Of a stretch of 13,412 nt of DNA, positions 1 through 5,346 are shown piece after piece; within the stretch, counting starts at the first letter, position 1, and every line of letters begins with the position of its first letter. Both the position numbers and the translations under genes were made by a program. The notes beneath the pieces are model-generated. The model searched no databases and was not told the DNA's origin. It saw nothing but the letters and a program-made list of their open reading frames with translations. This DNA is from an uncultured Flavobacteriales bacterium. Its GTDB lineage: Bacteria > Bacteroidota > Bacteroidia > Palsa-965. The stretch spans positions 1-13,412 of the forward strand of contig CALJIF010000005.1 in NCBI GenBank assembly GCA_937974275.1. Reading direction: 5' to 3'.

Positions 1-405
1 CCTACAGAAATTAATAAAACGGCGAATGAATTTCGTTTAATTACAGCAGAGACTGCATTTTTAATACGCACATTTTTCTTTTTGTTGTTCGGCTACTCGT
101 TCGATTTAGTGCTGTTGAATGATACCGAAGTGTGGATCGTTGGAGGACTTGTTGTGGCATTAATTCTTTTAGTTCGAATTATATTCTTGCGCTTCATTGC
201 CAAAACACACGTATTCCCCGAAGTGTTTATTGCACCCCGGGGATTGATTACGGTAATTTTGTTTTACAGTATTCCTGCCGCATTCAAAACACCATTGTTT
301 AGCGAAGGAATTTTATTAGTTGTCATACTAAGTTCAGCTATTCTGATGATGATCGGCTTGATGGCATCAGGTCGCAGGTACGATCATACTTTAGAAGATA
401 TCTGA
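1..405 (+). CDS. Monovalent cation:proton antiporter (CPA/Kef-NhaP type), C-terminal part
   Basis: The reading frame is open from base 1 to the TGA at 403-405, giving 134 visible residues; the 5' part lies outside the window. The visible part is strongly hydrophobic, with about three to four membrane segments (around residues 22-35, 44-65, 80-95 and 102-122). The stretch APRGLITVILFYSIP (78-92) resembles the conserved RGL(V/I)T segment of late helices in the CPA antiporter superfamily, which exchanges Na+ or K+ for H+ across the inner membrane. The protein ends in a short charged tail without a TrkA-N or TrkA-C domain. The cation cannot be told from this part. Its last 22 bases overlap the convergent gene that ends at 384. 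The family call rests on recognition of the C-terminal third only. Confidence 0.75.
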   Translation, partial: PTEINKTANEFRLITAETAFLIRTFFFLLFGYSFDLVLLNDTEVWIVGGLVVALILLVRIIFLRFIAKTHVFPEVFIAPRGLITVILFYSIPAAFKTPLFSEGILLVVILSSAILMMIGLMASGRRYDHTLEDI

Positions 406-704
406 TGTCGTCCGGGAATACTGGACTTTAACATTAATCGTTCCACATACAATCCGTAAGCGCTTAACAGGTTTTTGATGATTTCTCTTTTGGATTTCAT
501 CGTTTTGTAAAACTGTTCTTCAGTAATACAAGCCCAACCTTTGGTGTCTAAGCGCTTATTTACTGCCTGGCGGTAATCATACGTTTTTCTTTCGTGATTG
601 AACACGCCATACCAAAGGAAAAGATCATCAATAACGACCTGGAAAGCCAGAGGTAAACCGGTTGCAGTGTCTTTGGCACTACGTATATAAAATTGCTTTT
701 TCAT
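384..704 (-). CDS. Small basic protein of unknown function, downstream of the KamA-like gene
   Basis: This 106-residue frame starts with ATG at 704-702 and lies only 11 bases after the stop of the KamA-like gene on the same strand, so the two are probably co-transcribed. I do not recognise the family. The protein is rich in Lys and Arg, has a hydrophobic, aromatic stretch (residues about 17-35, containing IDDLFLWYGVF) that is too mixed for a confident membrane helix, and has no signal peptide, cysteine motif or obvious nucleotide-binding motif. The C-terminus runs 22 bases into the 3' end of the convergent antiporter gene. It is probably real because of its length, position and lack of a better frame on the other strand. 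The overlap and missing homology keep confidence moderate. Confidence 0.55.
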   Translation of the reverse strand: MKKQFYIRSAKDTATGLPLAFQVVIDDLFLWYGVFNHERKTYDYRQAVNKRLDTKGWACITEEQFYKTMKSKREIIKNLLSAYGLYVERLMLKSSIPGRHQISSKV

Positions 705-715
705 GATAGATAGTT

Positions 716-2041
716 TTAGTGAGAAAAGGCATTCGTGTATTCAGCCATTTCTTCGTTTATAATTTCAAGATCGTTCAACCAAATCGCCTCTTCGGAATAC
801 GGCGCAAGGAACGGTTTCATCGCGAGTTTAGGATCACGCGCCTGCAAATACGTCAAAACAAAATAGCGTTGTCCATCGATTTCCGTAACTCCCTGAACTG
901 CCACTTTTCCCGGTGTAGCCGACATACTCGGACCACGCACTGTTCGCGCAAGGCCGCTAACGCCGCTGTAAGCATTACGAAATATTCTATAAGCACGAGC
1001 CAGTGGAACTGCGAAATAATCTTGTGCACCGGTATCTCTCGGGATAAACATGTAATAGGGAATTAATCCTTGTCCTACTTGTTCGTTCCACATTTCTTTC
1101 CAGATAGAAGAATGATCATTGATCCCACGCAGAATTGGAGACTGTGTGCGCAATTGTGCACCCGTAAGGCGAATATTACGAATGGCTTCCTTTACAGCCG
1201 GAGTGCTCAGTTCAACAGGATGACTAAAGTGTGCCATGAATGCAAGATGTTTGCCGGTTTCAGTTACTTCTTTAAAAAGTCGCAATACTTCTTGCGCATC
1301 ATCATCCGTTGTGAATCGATAGGGCCAATAACCCAATGCTTTGGTTCCAATACGAATGGAACGAATGTGCTTCATCTTTTTCGACAACAGCGGACGAATG
1401 TATACTTCAAGGATTTTCGCTTTCATAATCATCGGATCTCCGCCGGTAAACAACACATCTGTTACTTCCGGATGTTGTTCCAGATAATCCACCAATACTT
1501 GCGCATCTTTTTGTGCAAACTTGAATTCATTCATTCCGGTAAACTGCGGCCAGCGAAAGCAAAACGTACAGTACGCGTGACAAGTTTGCCCGTTGGAAGG
1601 GAAGAACAACACAGTTTCTTTGTATTTGTGTTGCAGTCCGTTCAGTTTTTCTCCGTTTAATTCGGGAACGTTGTGTTCCATTTGACCTGCGGGATGCGGA
1701 TTTAGGGCTAATCGAATTTTGTTCGCAACGGATTTAATAATGCTCGCATCGGAAGTGCGATCCAATGTGGTTTTCATCATCTCATAATGCGATGGATTTA
1801 ACATGCCGCGCTGAGGAAATGTCAAGCGAAACATCGGATCGTTCATCGGATCATTCCAATTAATGAGTTGTTCGGTAACGTAATTGTTCGTTTTGAATGG
1901 CAGCACTTGTCCCACTACTTGTATGGCTTCACGAGCTTCGTCGCTGAGTGTATTCCATTGCGGCAATTGTTCCACATTATGCAATGCATACGCCTTATAC
2001 ACATGATTGTTTTTCATAGTACTTGTTTTTTGGTTCAACAT
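716..2041 (-). CDS. KamA-family radical SAM, PLP-dependent aminomutase-like enzyme
   Basis: This 441-residue protein has the lysine 2,3-aminomutase fold. The radical SAM cluster motif CxxxCxxC is Cys154, Cys158, Cys161, followed by an FTGGDP segment (198-203) in the place of the family's SAM-binding GGD motif. A PYY motif is at 328-330, and Lys379 in ATPGK is the expected PLP Schiff-base lysine. Such enzymes move an amino group between C2 and C3 through a 5'-deoxyadenosyl radical and are oxygen-sensitive. Against my memory of the Clostridium subterminale enzyme the 326-380 region aligns without gaps. It places Arg335 and Ser372 where lysine aminomutase has the substrate-binding Asp293 and Asp330, so lysine is an unlikely substrate. 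Glutamate 2,3-aminomutase also replaces both aspartates. ATG 2041 follows directly on an in-frame TGA; ATG 2017 (Met9) is a possible alternative start. The gene is divergent from a Crp/Fnr regulator and is followed by a small unknown gene. Confidence 0.85.
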   Translation of the reverse strand: MLNQKTSTMKNNHVYKAYALHNVEQLPQWNTLSDEAREAIQVVGQVLPFKTNNYVTEQLINWNDPMNDPMFRLTFPQRGMLNPSHYEMMKTTLDRTSDASIIKSVANKIRLALNPHPAGQMEHNVPELNGEKLNGLQHKYKETVLFFPSNGQTCHAYCTFCFRWPQFTGMNEFKFAQKDAQVLVDYLEQHPEVTDVLFTGGDPMIMKAKILEVYIRPLLSKKMKHIRSIRIGTKALGYWPYRFTTDDDAQEVLRLFKEVTETGKHLAFMAHFSHPVELSTPAVKEAIRNIRLTGAQLRTQSPILRGINDHSSIWKEMWNEQVGQGLIPYYMFIPRDTGAQDYFAVPLARAYRIFRNAYSGVSGLARTVRGPSMSATPGKVAVQGVTEIDGQRYFVLTYLQARDPKLAMKPFLAPYSEEAIWLNDLEIINEEMAEYTNAFSH

Positions 2042-2114
2042 TCACCGCATGGCGGCACAGCTACTTATCCTTGGCACACAGAATCGAAGAGTAGATTCCT
2101 TGACGATAGTGATA

Positions 2115-2122
2115 CAAAATTC
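2115..2122 (-). promoter_or_regulatory. Predicted -7 element P1 of the KamA-like gene
   Basis: On the minus strand this reads GAATTTTG, a 7-of-8 style match to the Bacteroidota -7 octamer TAnnTTTG (only the first T differs). Its end lies 36.5 bp from the centre of the palindrome at 2145-2158, the spacing of a class II Crp/Fnr activated promoter. The start of transcription would be near 2108-2111, giving a leader of about 70 nt to ATG 2041. The same octamer with the same flanking bases and spacing recurs at 2246-2253. Confidence 0.5.
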
Positions 2123-2144
2123 GGACAAGGAAATTAGAAAAGCA

Positions 2145-2158
2145 TTGACATGCGTCAA
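2145..2158. promoter_or_regulatory. Crp/Fnr-type operator, site 1 (TTGAC-N4-GTCAA)
   Basis: TTGAC ATGC GTCAA is a perfect 5-bp inverted repeat with a 4-bp spacer, the geometry of Fnr boxes (TTGAT-N4-ATCAA). It lies in the divergent region beside a Crp/Fnr gene and at about -41 relative to the predicted start of the KamA-like transcript, so activation is the natural reading. That the neighbouring regulator binds it is inference. Confidence 0.65.
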
Positions 2159-2180
2159 CGCACAAAAAACAATGTCATTA

Positions 2181-2240
2181 AAATTTAAAAGCCCTGCAAC
2201 ACAAGTGCTGCAAGGCTTTGTCTTAAACCAACCCATAAGA
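2181..2240 (-). ncRNA. Candidate short RNA with two hairpins, from predicted promoter P2
   Basis: A transcript starting about six bases after the minus-strand octamer at 2246-2253 would begin with a hairpin whose arms are GTCTTA and TAAGAC (plus-strand 2220-2225 and 2236-2241). The loop is rich in G and U (minus-strand TGGGTTGGTT). It would then run into the long stem at 2188-2219 and a U-rich tail, giving about 55-60 nt. No coding potential is convincing. Alternatives are a transcription attenuator in a long leader of the KamA-like gene, or chance. The call depends on P2 being a real promoter. Confidence 0.3.
2188..2219 (-). terminator. Terminator-like hairpin inside the divergent control region
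   Basis: Arms 2188-2202 and 2205-2219 match at 13 of 15 positions (AAAGCC/GGCTTT at the base, TGCA/TGCA in the middle, CAC/GTG at the top, two C-A mismatches). On the minus strand the stem is followed by a U-rich run (TTTTAAATTTT); on the plus strand the tail TTTGTCTT is weaker. A terminator between two divergent genes is unusual because no gene ends here. It sits downstream of predicted promoter P2. Confidence 0.6.
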
Positions 2241-2245
2241 CGAAA

Positions 2246-2253
2246 CAAAATTC
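2246..2253 (-). promoter_or_regulatory. Predicted -7 element P2, leftward
   Basis: The minus strand reads GAATTTTG, identical to the element at 2115-2122; the identity extends to ACAAAATTCG on the plus strand (2245-2254 and 2114-2123). The distance to the palindrome at 2275-2290 is the same (18 bases between CAAAATTCG and GCATTGAC in both copies), while the 18 spacer bases themselves differ. Preserved spacing with unrelated filler suggests function rather than a recent duplication. Confidence 0.4.
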
Positions 2254-2274
2254 GTTCATCATAAAATGGATTGC

Positions 2275-2290
2275 ATTGACTTATGTCAAT
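2275..2290. promoter_or_regulatory. Crp/Fnr-type operator, site 2 (ATTGAC-N4-GTCAAT)
   Basis: ATTGAC TTAT GTCAAT is a perfect 6-bp inverted repeat with a 4-bp spacer. Its centre (2282.5) is 35.5 bp from the end of the rightward octamer TATATTTG (2311-2318) and 36.5 bp from the end of the leftward octamer at 2246-2253. One dimer could therefore activate both directions, and the rightward promoter would make the regulator control its own gene. Confidence 0.7.
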
Positions 2291-2310
2291 TTTAACAGTT
2301 TATCAACTCG

Positions 2311-2318
2311 TATATTTG
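2311..2318 (+). promoter_or_regulatory. Promoter -7 element of the Crp/Fnr gene
   Basis: TATATTTG is a perfect TAnnTTTG octamer ending 4 bases before ATG 2323. Transcription should begin at or next to the start codon, giving a leaderless mRNA. The operator at 2275-2290 lies at about -40. Confidence 0.65.
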
Positions 2319-2322
2319 AGTG

Positions 2323-3009
2323 ATGAGTACAGGATTGGACAAATTCATTTTCTCTAACGAGAAGTTTCTTCATACGTTGCCCGTTAAAGTGCGGTTGCGA
2401 CTGGAGAAAGCCATGATCCGTAAGAAACTGAAAAAAGGTCGTGTGTTGTATCGTCAGAATTCGATACCTCGCGGCGTGTTCATGATACGCAAAGGGAAAG
2501 TGAAAATTTACCAGAGTAACAAAGATGGACGCGATCAAATTATGTACATCTATACAGCCGGAGATTGGTTAGGATATCGTCCTTTACTCGGTAATGATCG
2601 CCATCCGGTATCCGCGATGACCTTAGAAGAAACCTCTGTTTCCTATATTCCATCCGCAACTTTTTTGGAAATTTTATCAGAGTCGCCTGAATTGAGTCAG
2701 CAATTGTTGATTACGCTGAGTCGTGAGTTTAGTGTTTGGGTCAACAACATAACGGTATTTGCGCAGAAGCAGGTTCGGAGCCGTGTAGCTTTAGGATTAT
2801 TGCTATTACATCACAAATATTCGGGTCCATCGGGAAACGATATTAATTTATCGCGCGACGATTTTGCATCGTATGTGGGTACCGTGAAAGAAACGTTGGT
2901 GCGCGTATTGCAGGATTTTAAAAAGCGCGGTTGGGTGGAATCGCACGGAAGAAAAATATGGGTGCTGGATCCTGATGCGTTGCTGAAAGTTGCAGATGTG
3001 AACGATTAA
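2323..3009 (+). CDS. Crp/Fnr-family transcriptional regulator without cysteines
   Basis: This 228-residue protein has an N-terminal cyclic-nucleotide-binding-like beta barrel (about residues 15-125), a long dimer helix (about 126-160) and a C-terminal winged helix (about 172-218). The recognition helix GTVKETLVRVLQ has Glu190 and Arg194 in the places of Fnr Glu209 and Arg213, which contact the TTGA half-site; Val193 replaces Fnr Ser212. There is no cysteine in the whole protein, so it cannot carry an Fnr-type iron-sulfur cluster and must sense something else or act without a ligand. I chose ATG 2323 over the GTG directly before it at 2320. Two matching palindromes lie upstream, so autoregulation and control of the divergent KamA-like gene are likely. 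The stop overlaps the stop of convergent yqgE. The effector is unknown. Confidence 0.9.
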   Translation: MSTGLDKFIFSNEKFLHTLPVKVRLRLEKAMIRKKLKKGRVLYRQNSIPRGVFMIRKGKVKIYQSNKDGRDQIMYIYTAGDWLGYRPLLGNDRHPVSAMTLEETSVSYIPSATFLEILSESPELSQQLLITLSREFSVWVNNITVFAQKQVRSRVALGLLLLHHKYSGPSGNDINLSRDDFASYVGTVKETLVRVLQDFKKRGWVESHGRKIWVLDPDALLKVADVND

Positions 3010-3572
3010 TTGGCAGAAAAATCTTCGGGATATTCGGCTACGACACTATAATCATGTCCCATATTTTTAAGCGCTTGTTTCCACATCCGGTCAGGTGCGG
3101 TATTAAAAATCCAATCAACTTGCTGCTCACTAATAAACCAACTGCGCTCATCCAGTTCACGACGCAATTGATTTTTTTCCCAACCGGCATATCCTGCCAT
3201 AAAGCGCACATTATCTGCAGTGGCTATATTTTCGTTGAGCAATTCAATCATCGTGTCCAACTTGCCTTGCCACCAAATTCCCGGCATAATTTCGTAACTG
3301 TCCGGAATTAACGCGCCCAGACGATGAATGTAATAGAGTTGATCTTTTTGAACAGGACCTCCGAAATGCAGTGGAATCGGTAGTTTCGGAAAATCACTCA
3401 TCGCTTCATGAATGTGAATGCCAAGCGATTTGTTCAGCATAAATGCTACAGTTCCTTTGGAGTTATGTTCCGCGATGATACCAACGGATCTTCGGAAATA
3501 CGGATCCATCATAAACGGCTCGGAGATCAAAACACGACCTGCACCAGGAGATAATTTGTTTTCGGGAAACAC
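3006..3572 (-). CDS. YqgE/AlgH family protein (UPF0301)
   Basis: This 188-residue protein matches the YqgE/AlgH family along its whole length: GRVLISEPFM near the start (12-21), a GTVAFMLNKSLG block (40-51), FGGPV (70-74) and FMAGYAGW (124-131). The family is widespread and structurally known, but its biochemical role is unclear; the AlgH name comes from a regulatory link to alginate in Pseudomonas. No signal peptide or membrane segment is visible, so it is probably cytoplasmic. The start is GTG at 3572-3570: there is no in-frame ATG before the upstream in-frame stop at 3584-3582, and a perfect -7 octamer ends 4 bases before the GTG. It is convergent with the Crp/Fnr gene, with the two stop codons overlapping at 3006-3009. 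Confidence 0.93.
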   Translation of the reverse strand: MFPENKLSPGAGRVLISEPFMMDPYFRRSVGIIAEHNSKGTVAFMLNKSLGIHIHEAMSDFPKLPIPLHFGGPVQKDQLYYIHRLGALIPDSYEIMPGIWWQGKLDTMIELLNENIATADNVRFMAGYAGWEKNQLRRELDERSWFISEQQVDWIFNTAPDRMWKQALKNMGHDYSVVAEYPEDFSAN

Positions 3573-3576
3573 GATG

Positions 3577-3584
3577 CAAATTTA
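3577..3584 (-). promoter_or_regulatory. Promoter -7 element of yqgE
   Basis: The minus strand reads TAAATTTG, a perfect TAnnTTTG octamer, with only 4 bases (CATC) before the GTG start at 3572. This again predicts a leaderless mRNA and supports the GTG start. Confidence 0.55.
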
Positions 3585-3636
3585 CACAACGGTTTGGTAA
3601 ATGAGCAAGGTCATGATTGTTATGAATTGTGAATAC

Positions 3637-3644
3637 TATCTTTA
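3637..3644 (+). promoter_or_regulatory. Probable -7 element of pdxH
   Basis: TATCTTTA differs from TAnnTTTG only in the last base, with a TTG at 3617-3619 as a possible -33 element. Transcription would start near 3649, about 13 bases before ATG 3662. This argues against the longer frame that begins with GTG at 3629. Confidence 0.4.
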
Positions 3645-3661
3645 ACACAAATTCATCATAT

Positions 3662-4315
3662 ATGTCAGACTTACGCGATTACATCAATCAATTACGTCAC
3701 GATTTTAAAAAAGCTACGCTGGACGAAGCCATGTTGGTTGAAACACCGACTGCTCAATTTGAAAAGTGGTTCCGAGATGCGGTTGACGCCAAGATTTATG
3801 ATCCGAACGCAACGGTACTATCGACGGTTGATGGTTCTGGTAAGCCTTCTGCTCGCGTATTGTTATTGCGAAATTTTGATGAAAACGGATTTGTGTTTTA
3901 TACGAACTACAACAGTAAGAAAGGCAATGATCTTGCAGTGAATCCTAATGCATGTTTAACGTTTTGGTGGCCCGAGTTGGAACGTCAGGTGCGTATAGAA
4001 GGTGTAGTGAGTAAACAAAGTGCAGCCGACTCTGATGCGTATTTTATGAAACGTCCTCGTTCATCGCGTTTAGGTGCATGGGCTTCTCCGCAAAGTGAAA
4101 TGATCGCTGACAGAAACGCATTGGATGACATGTTAAACAATGTCACGAAGAAATTTGCAGCAGGCGAGGTGTTACGTCCGGAATGGTGGGGTGGATATGT
4201 GTTGAAGCACAGTCGGGTTGAGTTTTGGCAAGGACGTGAAAGTCGATTACACGATAGGATTTGTTATATCCTGCAGGAAGATAACAGTTGGCATAAAGTT
4301 CGACTGGCTCCATAA
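3662..4315 (+). CDS. pdxH: Pyridoxine/pyridoxamine 5'-phosphate oxidase
   Basis: PdxH is the FMN-dependent oxidase that makes pyridoxal 5'-phosphate from pyridoxine or pyridoxamine phosphate, the last step of cytoplasmic vitamin B6 synthesis and salvage. The 217-residue length equals that of the usual enzyme. Visible family blocks are the N-terminal LRDYINQLR segment, SARVLLLRNFDENGFVFYTN (63-82, FMN binding), FWWPELERQVRIEG (101-114), PRSSRLGAWASPQS (132-145), the W-rich RPEWWGGY (172-179), FWQGRESRLHDR (188-199) and the C-terminal RLAP. The ATG at 3662 (MSDLRDYI) fits the family start; an 11-residue extension from GTG 3629 would include the promoter. The gene ends directly before a strong bidirectional terminator. 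The product is the cofactor needed by the KamA-like enzyme, but shared control is not shown. Confidence 0.96.
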   Translation: MSDLRDYINQLRHDFKKATLDEAMLVETPTAQFEKWFRDAVDAKIYDPNATVLSTVDGSGKPSARVLLLRNFDENGFVFYTNYNSKKGNDLAVNPNACLTFWWPELERQVRIEGVVSKQSAADSDAYFMKRPRSSRLGAWASPQSEMIADRNALDDMLNNVTKKFAAGEVLRPEWWGGYVLKHSRVEFWQGRESRLHDRICYILQEDNSWHKVRLAP

Positions 4316-4317
4316 TA

Positions 4318-4348
4318 AAAAGAGCTGTTCTATTTGAACAGCTCTTTT
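4318..4348. terminator. Bidirectional intrinsic terminator between pdxH and thx
   Basis: A perfect 13-bp stem (4318-4330 with 4336-4348; core AGAGCTGTTC / GAACAGCTCT) with a 5-base loop, flanked by A and T runs on both sides. It starts 3 bases after the pdxH stop and ends 16 bases from the thx stop, so it can end both convergent transcripts. Confidence 0.9.
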
Positions 4349-4364
4349 CCTTTGTTAGGTATTC

Positions 4365-4535
4365 TTATTCACCTTTTTTGGCAGTTTTCTTTGCCGGTGC
4401 TTTTTTCGCTGCGGTTTTCTTCGCTGCTTTTGGCGCTGCTGCCGTTACAGTTTTCTTCGTCTTACGTGGTCGGGTTACACCGTAAGAGCCCATTTGAATT
4501 TTACCTTTTCTTGATTTTTTATCTCCGCGTCCCAT
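4365..4535 (-). CDS. 30S ribosomal protein Thx with a Lys/Ala-rich tail
   Basis: This short gene encodes 56 residues: ATG at 4535-4533, TAA at 4367-4365. Residues 1-25, MGRGDKKSRKGKIQMGSYGV followed by TRPRK, match bacterial ribosomal protein Thx (S31e-like in some databases), a tiny basic peptide in the head of the 30S subunit. The remaining 31 residues are almost only Lys, Ala, Thr and Pro in AAKK/PAKK-like steps, like the tail of bacterial histone-H1-like proteins. Thermus Thx is about half this length, so the tail is an addition. A -7 octamer at 4655-4662 gives it a promoter of its own and a leader of about 115 nt. The overlapping rightward frame at 4334-4537 is hydrophobic and is only the antisense of this Lys-rich tail. 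Confidence 0.88.
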   Translation of the reverse strand: MGRGDKKSRKGKIQMGSYGVTRPRKTKKTVTAAAPKAAKKTAAKKAPAKKTAKKGE

Positions 4536-4614
4536 AAGTAATGTAGGTTTGGTTATTGGTGATTACTGATTGAATTCTGTTTAGTTATTACAATTCGCAT
4601 TCACTACTACAATT

Positions 4615-4634
4615 CAGGATCCGAATCGATCCTG
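4615..4634 (-). promoter_or_regulatory. Hairpin in the thx leader
   Basis: CAGGATC and GATCCTG (4615-4621 and 4628-4634) form a perfect 7-bp stem with a 6-base loop, without a following U run, so it is not a typical terminator. It is near the 5' end of the predicted thx leader. On the minus strand it is followed by two direct repeats, GAATTGTAGTA and GAATTGTAATA (within 4588-4615). A role in translational control is only a guess. Confidence 0.35.
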
Positions 4635-4654
4635 CTTATACAACAGCTTCCGAT

Positions 4655-4662
4655 CAAATATA
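4655..4662 (-). promoter_or_regulatory. Probable thx promoter -7 element
   Basis: The minus strand reads TATATTTG, a perfect octamer, starting 10 bases after the trmH stop codon; a TTTG at 4689-4686 is a possible though distant -33 element. Transcription would begin near 4650. Confidence 0.5.
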
Positions 4663-4671
4663 GAAAAATTG

Positions 4672-5346
4672 TTACTGCTTTTCTTCAAATTCTTTTTCCA
4701 GCAAATCCGGGCGTTGAACACTGGCGCGCACCCAATCGAGTTTCAGTTGCTCTTGTTCCTGTTCGCTTAAGCGCCACGCAACATTCGATTTCTTCATGCG
4801 TTTGGTAAGTTCATATAAACAGATAGCTGCCGACACCGAGATGTTGTAACTCTCCGTAAAGCCAACCATAGGAATCTTCACAAACTCATCGGCTTCCTGT
4901 TTTACCAAATCCGATATACCATCGATTTCAGTGCCGAATACCAATGCTATCTTACCGCTCTCAATTGGAAGATCTTCGATGAGACAATCTTTAGTATGCG
5001 GTGTTGTTGCTACAATGCGATATCCTAGTTTTTTCAATTCACGGATACATGCAATCGTATTATTCTCGTGTCCGTTGTACCGATGAATATTCAGCCATTT
5101 GTCTGCACCCATCACCACATCCGGATTTGGGGTGTACTTGTTCCGATTTTCAATCACGTGTACATCCTGAATACCCATACATTCCACACTGCGCAATACT
5201 GCACTGGCGTTATGTGCCTGGTAAATGTCTTCTACAACCAACGTAATATAACGCGTTCGTTCAAGCACATTGCGCTCGAATTTTTCCTTCCGCGACTCGC
5301 TGATGAACTGACACAAATATTCGTAACGTTCTTTTGTATCGCTCAT
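4672..5346 (-). CDS. trmH: TrmH/SpoU family tRNA (Gm18) 2'-O-methyltransferase
   Basis: The 224-residue protein carries the three SPOUT (SpoU) motifs: NASAVLRS with the catalytic Arg52 (46-53), LVFGTEIDGIS (135-145) and IPMVGFTESYNISVSAAICLYEL (158-180). These build the trefoil knot that binds S-adenosylmethionine. The order and spacing fit TrmH, which methylates the 2'-OH of G18 in the D-loop of tRNAs; motif 3 with ESYN replaces the usual QSLN. No N-terminal substrate-binding domain of the RlmB type is present, and a C-terminal extension (about 187-224) is typical of TrmH. Its ATG overlaps the TGA of the upstream ureohydrolase gene (ATGA), so translation is coupled. It is the last gene of the prfC operon. 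A rRNA target cannot be excluded. Confidence 0.88.
   Translation of the reverse strand: MSDTKERYEYLCQFISESRKEKFERNVLERTRYITLVVEDIYQAHNASAVLRSVECMGIQDVHVIENRNKYTPNPDVVMGADKWLNIHRYNGHENNTIACIRELKKLGYRIVATTPHTKDCLIEDLPIESGKIALVFGTEIDGISDLVKQEADEFVKIPMVGFTESYNISVSAAICLYELTKRMKKSNVAWRLSEQEQEQLKLDWVRASVQRPDLLEKEFEEKQ

Noticed and set aside
1070..1660. Long rightward frame of 196 codons
   Set aside because: It is fully antisense to the conserved core of the KamA-like gene, whose motifs are clear.
2042..2248. Leftward frame of 68 codons ending directly at the KamA-like start
   Set aside because: It starts with TTG, covers both promoter P1 and the terminator-like stem, and has no recognisable protein features. 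An internal ATG at 2236 near the predicted P2 start keeps a small leaderless peptide possible, but I would not annotate it.
2007..2264. Rightward frames in the divergent region (also 1868-2137)
   Set aside because: They run antisense into the KamA-like gene and through two operators and the hairpin, and their composition is not protein-like.
2042..2319. Lysine riboswitch upstream of the KamA-like gene
   Set aside because: The predicted leader of about 70 nt is far too short for a lysine riboswitch and none of its conserved helices are visible.
4334..4537. Rightward hydrophobic frame
   Set aside because: It overlaps the terminator and is the antisense of the Lys/Ala-rich Thx gene; the hydrophobic look comes from complementing AAA/AAG codons.
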